Below, one piece after another: positions 1-6,747 of a stretch of DNA of 29,685 bases. Both the position numbers and the translations under genes were made by a program. Location of the stretch: NCBI GenBank assembly GCA_002700865.1, contig PAFB01000021.1:1-29685 (forward strand), read 5' to 3'. This DNA comes from Rhodospirillaceae bacterium (GTDB lineage: Bacteria > Pseudomonadota > Alphaproteobacteria > UBA7985). Position 1 is the first letter of the stretch. Each line of letters begins with the position of its first letter. The notes below the pieces were generated by a model, which made no database searches, was not told where the DNA came from, and saw only the letters and a program-made list of their open reading frames with translations.

Positions 1-81
1 GAAGGCGAGGAAGCCGAGTGTAAGTATGATACCCAAAGCGGCGATTGTGTCCGCTATGTCGCTAATCAATGCCATTTCCAT
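1..81 (-). CDS. small membrane protein, 3' end beyond the window
   Basis: The first 27 codons of an open frame that runs off the left edge. The peptide starts MEMALISDIADTIAALGI and continues into a hydrophobic stretch, so it is probably a single-pass membrane protein. The start is well supported by AGGAGG at 88-93, six bases upstream of the ATG at 81; a second in-frame ATG at 75 is less well spaced. It lies downstream of the interrupted winged-helix gene on the same strand. Small hydrophobic proteins beside a small DNA-binding gene occur in filamentous and other small phages, but nothing here proves phage origin. The family is not recognised. Confidence 0.5.
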   Translation of the reverse strand, partial: MEMALISDIADTIAALGIILTLGFLAF

Positions 82-136
82 TTGGAACCTCCTGCGCACA
101 TGATGTTACATCGTAAACGGCACGCAGCGAATAAGG

Positions 137-820
137 CTATAGACTAATCAAAGACGAGTTACTCAAGCCTCTGGCGCGCTCATGCCAACACCGTGCAGCG
201 TCACCGCCAGCTTCTTGCTTCCGCACTTCGAACACTTCAGCGCGGCCTTTGCGCGATTCCCTGGGCTTTGGATGGGTAGGTGGCGAGACGAAGTGAGACA
301 GAATACTATCGACCCTCAGTCCCCAAACCTCGCTGCATAGAGCGCTCCAAGCTTCCGTCGTAATCCAGCGAGTAGCCTTACCGTGCCCCCTCACGCCATC
401 CTTGATCGCCGAAGAACTTGCATCAGGGAAGAATGCCTGCAAGCTCTGGCGCTGACCATAGTCATGCCCACGGCTGCTTACCTCAAGTTAACCATTATCC
501 AGCAGGTAAGATACGACGCGGGTGAACTGCTTGCGGCTCACTTCCCCACCGGTGTAATTCTCTGCACCCAAAGGTCTCCAAACGACGGATCCCGCTTCGC
601 CCTTAGTGAAGTAGACAAGACTGGCGATGACCGTACAGACCGCCTTATGGAGCTCCTGAAAGCGCCTGGGAGGTCGATCAGCCCGTTTTTGGACAGTGGG
701 ATGCTGCCCATTGTTGATGCTAAGAGAGACCTTGAGCAGACCCTCGAAGAAGTGGCTTTGTTGGCTATGATCAAGGACCATCCCATCCCAGATCCAATGG
801 TCCTCTCCACTATTACTCAT
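137..820 (-). pseudogene. winged-helix-like DNA-binding protein interrupted by an in-frame stop
   Basis: Two open segments in the same frame (820-488 and 487-137) are separated only by a TAA at 488-490. The first starts at an ATG at 820 with AAGGA upstream and gives 110 residues. It ends with a helix-turn-helix-like run, GGEVSRKQFTRVVSYLLDNG, at the stop. Immediately after the stop the frame reads LEVSSRGHDYGQRQSLQAFF, which looks like the beta wing expected next. That continuity suggests one protein of about 227 residues inactivated by a point change, although readthrough or a sequencing error is possible. A plus-strand frame of 156 codons overlaps it (383-853), but it starts with GTG and has no ribosome-binding site. 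The exact family is unknown; a phage or plasmid regulator or replication protein is a guess. Confidence 0.4.
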
Positions 821-1470
821 GGCACATCCTTAGGTATGTCATTTCGTTACTAGTATGGTGTGAGGGTAGCCTTAAGGTTTCTCTCTAGGAGACACCCGAA
901 GTAATGATGATGTAGTGATCATCCCCTACATCCTGACCCTTATGATTGTCCTATGGGTGTATCCAGAAGATATCCCTAGTGGCTATTTCAAGGGGAACCC
1001 AGCGACGGTCCTCATCACAAAAACAATCAGGCAACCAACCAAACAATAAAGAACCCCACAGTCATGCAAGTGAGTGGTGAAGGAGGTTGACGAAGCCAAC
1101 CGTTGGAAACCTTACGAGGACCTTTTCCATGTAAGGCTTCAGTTAAGCGCAGTGGTTGTTTCGGGATCGTGCTTGAGCTTTTATTAATACAGCTGTCGCT
1201 GCTGCATCTTCACCATCAGCAGAACATCTCGATAAGGTCTTTCTTATAGGGTACCGATAACGCCGCCATAGGGCCTTGGCTCTCCATATAGTCAGGCGAT
1301 TTCGCCTTATACGATGTCATTAAGACCCCGACCGGTCTCTCCCAACGCACCCGATGCAGCTCCGTGTCAATCCCCCCTCTGGTGCCACCCCGGGGAAGGG
1401 GGAGTGAGCCTCGTCCTTTTAAGAGAAACCCACTCCGAAATGTGTGGCGCTCTGACCACTAGCATCCTGT
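821..1470. other. 650-base stretch without a recognisable gene
   Basis: No convincing coding frame was found on either strand. It contains an inverted repeat at 909-932, a compact palindrome at 1294-1307 (AGGCGA-TT-TCGCCT), and just downstream of the porin gene an 8-bp stem with one G-U pair (1401-1408 with 1429-1436). On the porin transcript that stem is not followed by a U-run, so I do not call it a terminator. The C- and G-rich runs at 1372-1403 are notable but unexplained. Confidence 0.5.
909..932. promoter_or_regulatory. inverted repeat upstream of the winged-helix gene
   Basis: Perfect 7-base arms, GATGTAG (909-915) and CTACATC (926-932), are separated by 10 bases that include the palindrome TGATCA. 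The centre lies about 100 bases upstream of the ATG of the interrupted winged-helix gene, where an autoregulatory operator would be expected. This is a positional inference only; no protein is known to bind it. Confidence 0.25.
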
Positions 1471-3198
1471 TTAGAAGGACAGGGTAGCGCCTACTTTGCC
1501 GCCTTCGTCACCTGCATCGTAACCCGCATACAGCTTCAGGCCGCCGAGGTCGTAATCGACACCGATGGTTGGCTGCAGGTCCTGATCGAAGCCAATCGCC
1601 AGACCGAAGCCATTAAGAGCCGTGGAAGCGGATACGGAGTAGGTGATGCCAGACTTGGTGTGGTCATCGCCGCTCTTGGAACCGAAGGTGGTGCTTACGC
1701 CGAAGCCAGCAATCGCCATGGACGCAGACAGACCCCAATCAGAGGAAGAGTCCGTAGCGAACGCCAGGCTCAGGTCGCCCATTGCGTAGCTTGCGCCCAA
1801 ATCCCAAGCGGATATGCCAAAGACGTCCAGCGGGTCAGTTGCGTCGTTGTCCAGAGCCATGTCGAAGCCCAGTGCCAGACCACCAAGGTCCAAGGTGCCA
1901 CCGGTGATGACTTCGAATGCGCCAAAGGTGTCGCCAGCTGCAAGGTCCACAGCCAGGTATGGATTAGCACCCATCAGGCCCGTGCCTTGTGCGATAACAA
2001 CCAGACCGTCAGCATCGATATCAGCCCGATCACCAGCGCCAGCGATAGCGCCTACGCCGCCGGCATAGTCGCCGGTCTGCAGGGTCAACTTACCGAAGCC
2101 GCCTTCAATGAAGATGGACGCATCAGAGACGGTCATAACCCTGGAGGCGTTGTCCATGTAGAACTTCGTATCGGTGGAATCTACACCGCTCAGGCAAGCA
2201 GCGCCGACAACCATTTTGGTTTCCGAAGAAGCCATCTTTACTTCCATGAAAGGACCTAGGCGCACAGCTGCGTCTTCAACGACCTCACCCCCGGGTAATT
2301 CCAACCTAAGCCCAGGCATAGCAACCTTGGCGACAGCCACTGTTGTTCCATAGTCATCGTAGCGTGCAACCGCGGTCACCTGTTCTGAAAACGCGGAGTT
2401 CTTCACCACAACGTCTCCATAATCCATACCGAACGACCAAGTTTTTGCGCTGGCCAGGTGAGATTTTTCAGTGGGTTGCGTGACCACCCGGTCGTTTACA
2501 GTTGCGGTCACTACTGCCGAATAGACCAAGAATGGCGTTACAAGCGCAACGGCCGGGAGATAACCAGATTTGTGCCTCACTGTGACTTCATTAGAGAAAG
2601 CTTCAACGCCAAATCCAACTTTCGTCTGTGTCCAGGCTTTGCCTGTGCCATCATACATCCCGACGTCACTTACGAACCCGACATCGGCTGTGGAGCTGTT
2701 AACTGTGCCTCGGCCAGCAATCTTACAAATGTTGTGAGAACCGAAAGCGCCGAGCGGGAGCGTGTATTCAGTTTGACCCTTATCGATACCTAGCCAGGAA
2801 GAGTTAATCTTCACAGACACAACATCGTTGGACGGCACTCTGACCCCACCAGATACATTCCACAGATCCGCATTGATGTTCGTGCGACCGTCCACCGTGA
2901 GCTTCGCCAGGTACTTATCACCAGCTGCATCGGCGTAAGGATTAAACTCAATTTCAGCAGAGGTCGACAACTCAAAGGCACCGCCGAAAGCCAAGCCATC
3001 ATCAGTAGTGTGAGCCGCACTGATTGACAGTGTTACTTCATTATAGCCGCCTTGTACCGACAGATCGCTGTTGTTCTTGCCGAGCCCAAACTCGATGCCC
3101 ATGTCAATCGAGCCGCCCAAAGTAATGTCTACGGCGCCAGCAGTTGCCGCACAAAACACAGGGGCGAGACTTGAGCCTACAATCAGGAACTTTTTCAC
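1471..3198 (-). CDS. large beta-barrel porin of the alphaproteobacterial type
   Basis: A 575-residue outer-membrane protein. It begins with a signal peptide (basic MKK, hydrophobic core, cleavage near AGA/VDI at about residue 22). The mature start ITLGGSIDMGIEFGL resembles the first strand of Gram-negative porins of the Rhodobacter kind, and the chain ends in GATLSF with the terminal Phe used for barrel assembly. Alternating amphipathic strands rich in Gly, Asp and aromatic residues run throughout, for example LGGLKLYAGYDAG near the C-terminus. The length is well above the usual 300-400 residues for this family, with an extra central part. The start is GTG at 3198, preceded by AGAGAGA. The 3199-3290 region upstream is AT-rich and could hold the promoter. 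General diffusion of small solutes is the likely role; selectivity cannot be read from sequence. Confidence 0.8.
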   Translation of the reverse strand: MKKFLIVGSSLAPVFCAATAGAVDITLGGSIDMGIEFGLGKNNSDLSVQGGYNEVTLSISAAHTTDDGLAFGGAFELSTSAEIEFNPYADAAGDKYLAKLTVDGRTNINADLWNVSGGVRVPSNDVVSVKINSSWLGIDKGQTEYTLPLGAFGSHNICKIAGRGTVNSSTADVGFVSDVGMYDGTGKAWTQTKVGFGVEAFSNEVTVRHKSGYLPAVALVTPFLVYSAVVTATVNDRVVTQPTEKSHLASAKTWSFGMDYGDVVVKNSAFSEQVTAVARYDDYGTTVAVAKVAMPGLRLELPGGEVVEDAAVRLGPFMEVKMASSETKMVVGAACLSGVDSTDTKFYMDNASRVMTVSDASIFIEGGFGKLTLQTGDYAGGVGAIAGAGDRADIDADGLVVIAQGTGLMGANPYLAVDLAAGDTFGAFEVITGGTLDLGGLALGFDMALDNDATDPLDVFGISAWDLGASYAMGDLSLAFATDSSSDWGLSASMAIAGFGVSTTFGSKSGDDHTKSGITYSVSASTALNGFGLAIGFDQDLQPTIGVDYDLGGLKLYAGYDAGDEGGKVGATLSF

Positions 3199-3681
3199 GT
3201 CTGATCTCTCTAATTTTGTGTCTACTCAAATTTGTCGTATTTTTTATTTTGTCTGAGGATTTTTAAACAGGTTCAATATCGGGTTAGACACTACAACGTA
3301 GGTTCGATAGTGCACAAGGACCCGGTTAAAGAAAGAATTCACCCAGCCGCTCCAAGACCCCCACACGGGCCTCCAGACGCCACCTAGACCCCTCCTAGCG
3401 CCACTTTCCTCAACACCTCACATTTCTGAGCGCCCTATACCAAGAGGCACCATCTGTTTCTCCCCCGGTCCCCCGCCAAGATCACCTAAACGATGAAGGG
3501 TAGACCAAAGGGTAGACCGCGAGGGGGTACTTGATGGGCGCTTGAGGGGTCGTTAAGTTATTGAAAGCGCTAGATTTCGGGTTAGCGTTGGGTCTCTTGA
3601 GGGGCACCATCTGTGGGCTTCGGCACCATTTCTCCAAAAAAATCTGAGATGCAGCGCACGGCGTAGGGTGCCTGATAGGCT
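3199..3681. other. non-coding stretch upstream of the porin gene
   Basis: No supported gene. The part next to the porin (to about 3290) is AT-rich and probably carries its promoter and leader. Further right the sequence has a tandem pair of AAGGGTAGACC (3496-3506 and 3508-3518) and two copies of GGCACCATCTG about 160 bases apart. A 13-codon frame at 3493-3534 would encode MKGRPKGRPRGGT, an AT-hook-like peptide, but it has no ribosome-binding site. No attachment site or insertion sequence end was recognised. Confidence 0.5.
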
Positions 3682-3894
3682 CTACCGGTTGGAAACAGCT
3701 TTCCCGCAGGGCTTCATTTTCACGTCATGAAGGCCGCGGCCGGACTCATTTTGGCAGGATGGATGAAGTTGACGGTGCGGTACGGTCGCGGTCACGGCGC
3801 CCGTGAAGCATTCCATAACACCACCGCCGCAGCCCCAGTACAGTTCCCTGACCATCGCGCTGCTGGTCATACAATTGACGTTCCTGTTCGCCAT
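3682..3894 (-). CDS. small ORF with a strong ribosome-binding site, doubtful
   Basis: A 70-codon frame whose only real support is its start: GGAGGA at 3900-3905 lies five bases from the ATG at 3894. The first half reads MANRNVNCMTSSAMVRELYW and then GCGGGVMECFTG, unusually rich in Gly and Cys. The second half is Lys/Arg/Ser-rich and does not look like a folded domain. A plus-strand frame (3727-4080) overlaps it with no ribosome-binding site and is judged a shadow. It could be a short peptide, a decayed gene or chance. No family is recognised. Confidence 0.25.
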   Translation of the reverse strand: MANRNVNCMTSSAMVRELYWGCGGGVMECFTGAVTATVPHRQLHPSCQNESGRGLHDVKMKPCGKAVSNR

Positions 3895-4252
3895 CCGGTT
3901 CCTCCGTCCTCTTTGGGTTTGCGTACTTTGGCCCGAATCGACCAGGATATAATCTACCGACTTAAAGCTCAGATGCCACCCCCTAGCGAGGCTTATGCGT
4001 GCCTAATCGGGCCGGTCGCCTGCACCGGTCGAGCTGTCCTCCGATTTACGCCTATGCTGGCCCGTAAAAAGACCCGATGATCAAGTCGCTCACTCCATGT
4101 ATCTTGAGGGTCAGGCGTGTTGCTGCCCTGTTCTGTGAAGTCCCTCCCGCTTTAGGCATTGCCGCATTTGAGCCTGTCATTCACGCCTTGATGAATTTGA
4201 AGACCATATACACGCGGCGACCTTCCTGCCGCAGGTCCGTTTTAGGAAAACC
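3895..4252. other. intergenic region and leader of the RNA helicase gene
   Basis: No convincing gene. The last 40 bases before the helicase ATG can form two mutually exclusive short stems, GCGGC (4214-4218) with GCCGC (4228-4232), or GACCT (4219-4223) with AGGTC (4233-4237), followed by TTTT. RNA helicase genes often have structured leaders, so this may matter for expression, but stems of five base pairs are weak evidence. Confidence 0.35.
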
Positions 4253-5689
4253 ATGAAGTTCAATGAGCTTGGGTTAAGCACAGCACTGGTTTCTAGGCTT
4301 GAGGGTCTCGGGCTAACGCAACCAACCCCTATTCAAGAAAAAGCAATCCCACACGCGATGCAAAAACGCGACGTGCTGGGGATTGCCCAGACGGGGACGG
4401 GTAAGACGGCCGCCTTTAGCATTCCGCTGATTGTCGCGCTGTCTAAGCAGAACGAACGGGCTGAGGCTCGTGGTGTCCGTGGATTGATCCTCAGCCCAAC
4501 GCGTGAACTTGCCAACCAAATCGTCGAGACGCTCACGGGCATTACAGCGGACCTCCGGGTCAGGCTTGTGGTGGGTGGCAAGTCGATCAACGTGCAAGAG
4601 CAACAACTCTCGCGGGGAACTGACGTACTTGTCGCGACACCGGGCCGGTTGATCGATCTGCTGGATCGAAAAGCGGTGAGCCTGGCCAAGACCAAATTTT
4701 TGGTCCTCGACGAAGCTGACCAGATGCTCGATATCGGCTTTGCCCACGCTCTGCGGCGCATCGCCGGGGCTCTGGGCAAGGACCGGCAAACCATGATGTT
4801 CTCGGCCACCATGCCGAAAACGATTGCTGCACTAGCCAGCGAATATCTGACCGACCCCGTTCGAGTTGAAGTCTCACAGGCGGGAAAGATCGCTGACAAA
4901 GTGACCCACGCGGTTCATTTCGTCAGCAAGGAAGAGAAAAAGAACCTTCTGATCCGTCTGTTACGCAAGAATGAAACAGACCGGTCGTTGGTCTTTGCTC
5001 GGACAAAGCACGGTGCAGAGCGGCTGATGCGCCAGTTGGAGGGTGCCGGCTTTAACGCAGCATCAATCCACGGCAACAAGAGCCAGAGCCAGCGCGATCG
5101 GGCCATTTCGAACTTTCGCGATGGATCGACGAGAATCCTTGTGGCCACTGATGTTGCGGCGCGGGGCATTGATATTCCGGGCATTGAGCAAGTCTTTAAC
5201 TATGATCTGCCCAATGTGCCGGAGAACTACGTGCATCGAATTGGTCGCACGGCGCGCGCTGGGCGCAAAGGCAACGCGATTGCATTTTGCTCAGCCGAAG
5301 AGATGTCCGAACTCAGCGCGATTGAAAAGGCGCTGGCAATTCGCATTACAGTCGTTGGCGGTGAGCCTTGGAGTGACGAGACATCCAAGCAAGCCAAGTT
5401 AGCAGCCAAAGCGGCCACAAAGAGCGCCGCTGCGGGCAGGACTGAAGCCCAGCGCAAGAATGGTTCGGGCAAATCTGGTTCGGGCAAGCCAAGTTCGGGA
5501 AAGCCAAGTTCGGGAAAGCCAAGTTCGGGCAAGAATGCCTCACGCAGGAAAGGTCCGGGTAAAACACCCGCTGGCGAATCACCGATTGAAAAAACACCGG
5601 CTGGCAAAACAGCCGCTGGCAAGCCGTCATCAAGCCGTCGACCCGCTCGCGGCGCACGCAAGCGTGGCCCCAGACGGGACGCCACCTAG
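4253..5689 (+). CDS. rhlE: DEAD-box ATP-dependent RNA helicase, RhlE type
   Basis: A 478-residue RNA helicase that unwinds short RNA duplexes in the cytoplasm; RhlE proteins act in ribosome maturation, RNA turnover and cold adaptation. All core motifs are present and intact: Q motif with PTPIQEKAIP (24-33), Walker A AQTGTGKT (45-52), PTRELA (82-87), TPGR (129-132), DEAD (153-156), SAT (184-186), the motif V region VATDVAARGIDIP (297-309) and HRIGRTAR (328-335). The core ends near residue 365. It is followed by a roughly 110-residue basic tail rich in Lys, Ser, Gly and Pro, typical of RhlE RNA-binding tails and here containing a tandem repeat. The ATG at 4253 is preceded by TAGGAAAACC. It is convergent with the caspase gene at 5722, with only 32 bases between them. 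Confidence 0.93.
   Translation: MKFNELGLSTALVSRLEGLGLTQPTPIQEKAIPHAMQKRDVLGIAQTGTGKTAAFSIPLIVALSKQNERAEARGVRGLILSPTRELANQIVETLTGITADLRVRLVVGGKSINVQEQQLSRGTDVLVATPGRLIDLLDRKAVSLAKTKFLVLDEADQMLDIGFAHALRRIAGALGKDRQTMMFSATMPKTIAALASEYLTDPVRVEVSQAGKIADKVTHAVHFVSKEEKKNLLIRLLRKNETDRSLVFARTKHGAERLMRQLEGAGFNAASIHGNKSQSQRDRAISNFRDGSTRILVATDVAARGIDIPGIEQVFNYDLPNVPENYVHRIGRTARAGRKGNAIAFCSAEEMSELSAIEKALAIRITVVGGEPWSDETSKQAKLAAKAATKSAAAGRTEAQRKNGSGKSGSGKPSSGKPSSGKPSSGKNASRRKGPGKTPAGESPIEKTPAGKTAAGKPSSSRRPARGARKRGPRRDAT
5462..5536 (+). repeat. five tandem 15-base repeats in the rhlE tail
   Basis: Five 15-base units of the form (A/G)GTTCGGG(C/A)AA(A/G)CCA, with the outer copies diverged, encode the pentapeptide G/S-S-G-K-P/S at residues 404-428. 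Two adjacent central copies are identical, so copy number may vary by slippage without a frameshift. The encoded Lys every five residues fits a disordered RNA-binding tail. Confidence 0.85.
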
Positions 5690-5721
5690 GGCAATTTCCG
5701 ATCGGCAGGCAGGGCCCAATC

Positions 5722-6612
5722 TCACTTGCAGGACGCGGTATCGGCTGTGGACGTAACGATTGAGGCGAAGGACACCGACTTTTCGGCACAGTCGCTGCTT
5801 TCCTGCTCGCTTTGCTGCGGCTTGGTCGCGTCCTGATCCAGCTGATTGTCCGAGGTCACAGCGCCTGCGACGGCAAACGAAAAGTCGCCCACCAGCTCGT
5901 CATAATAGGCCGGGGTCTGCCTGAGGCCAAAATCCGCGGCCAGCGCTTCGACGTTTTGGCGAAGCTCGATTGAAAGATCTCGAATCGACATGTCGGGTTC
6001 AGGCATGAGCTTCAGCAGTTCTCGCGTGAAGAATGAGTTGGGGTCTTCATCACCATACCCGCCGCTGTCGAAAGCATATTGGCCAGCGCCAGCGGAGTAG
6101 AGGATGAACGAGCCCCGGTTCCCCGAAAGTGTGCTCGAAAAGGATGTTGGTTTATCCGCGTTAAGCGACCTCGTAACGGCCACTTGCTCTGGATAATTGC
6201 GACACGCATCAAGAATAAGGACCGCTGTTCGCACGCCTCCGGCGCGAATGATTCTGAGAACGTCTTCGACCAAGACCTGCTCGTGGTCAGCAAAGATGAT
6301 GGCGTTGGCCCCTTGTACATTCACCCCGTGACCAGAGAAGAACAGAACAACAGTATCGTCTGCTGAAAGGTTGTTTGTAACGGTATCGAGGTAGTCTAGG
6401 AATGCATACAGCGTCACATCAGGCAGGAATGAACTGCTGTAGCCCAAGCCATCCAAAGTATCGGCGACTGCGGAGGCATCGGCGACGGCTCTGTCCAAAT
6501 CACCATATCCGCCATAATCATCAATCCCAACAGACAGCGCGATCTTCAGGCTATGCGCGGGAACCGGCAGCCAGAGCGACACCGCAATAAAGAACAGCAT
6601 TAAGCGAGGCAT
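5722..6612 (-). CDS. secreted caspase-like peptidase (family C14), 296 aa
   Basis: A short exported caspase-fold protein. The signal peptide is residues 1-21 (MPRLMLFFIAVSLWLPVPAHS). The fold follows directly: ALSVGIDDYGGYGDLDRAVADA is the typical first strand and helix, VVLFFSGHG carries the catalytic His (H95), and LILDACRNYP the catalytic Cys (C137). LYSAGAGQYAFD and FFTRELL match the downstream region of bacterial C14 proteins. Residues after 250 form a Gln/Asp/Ser-rich tail ending SFASIVTSTADTASCK. The ATG at 6612 was chosen because the signal peptide starts there; the frame is open further upstream, but that extension reads like non-coding sequence. It is the last gene of the minus-strand caspase cluster, 135 bases after the larger caspase. 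Substrate unknown; family cleavage specificity is usually after Arg/Lys or Asp. Confidence 0.85.
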   Translation of the reverse strand: MPRLMLFFIAVSLWLPVPAHSLKIALSVGIDDYGGYGDLDRAVADASAVADTLDGLGYSSSFLPDVTLYAFLDYLDTVTNNLSADDTVVLFFSGHGVNVQGANAIIFADHEQVLVEDVLRIIRAGGVRTAVLILDACRNYPEQVAVTRSLNADKPTSFSSTLSGNRGSFILYSAGAGQYAFDSGGYGDEDPNSFFTRELLKLMPEPDMSIRDLSIELRQNVEALAADFGLRQTPAYYDELVGDFSFAVAGAVTSDNQLDQDATKPQQSEQESSDCAEKSVSFASIVTSTADTASCK

Positions 6613-6747
6613 AGGAGACAACCTTTTGACAATCGACGACGCAGCAGACCGGTGCTTTTCCTGTTGGTCACAGACATAGGAATCGTGTTCTGCCCACTTG
6701 CCGATCCGTGATGACCGTCCAAGGCGCCATCGGGATCGGCACCCCAC

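Noticed and set aside
383..853. Plus-strand frame of 156 codons
   Set aside because: It begins with GTG, has no ribosome-binding site and lies opposite the winged-helix gene, which has an ATG with AAGGA and a plausible domain order. It was kept in mind because it is uninterrupted, unlike the opposite frame.
1296..1325. A dif-like site for XerC/XerD in ATTTCGCCTTATACGATGTC
   Set aside because: The arms match the XerC/XerD consensus at too few positions and only with shifts; the local palindrome explains most of the resemblance.
1372..1436. Possible terminator of the porin gene
   Set aside because: A stem can be drawn but has a long loop and a G-U pair, and C-rich rather than U-rich sequence follows on the transcribed strand.
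1660..2259. Plus-strand frame of 199 codons inside the porin gene
   Set aside because: Antisense shadow of a strongly supported porin; no ribosome-binding site and low-complexity sequence.
3300..3680. Search for an integrase attachment site or tRNA remnant
   Set aside because: Short repeats such as GGCACCATCTG were found, but no tRNA-like fold, core site or integrase gene.
3727..4080. Plus-strand frame of 117 codons upstream of rhlE
   Set aside because: No ribosome-binding site and no domain-like pattern; overlaps the small minus-strand ORF that at least has a strong one.
6722..6747. Hairpin GGTGCC/GGCGCC between the two caspase genes
   Set aside because: Needs a G-U pair, six base pairs only, and no U-run follows; not distinguishable from chance.
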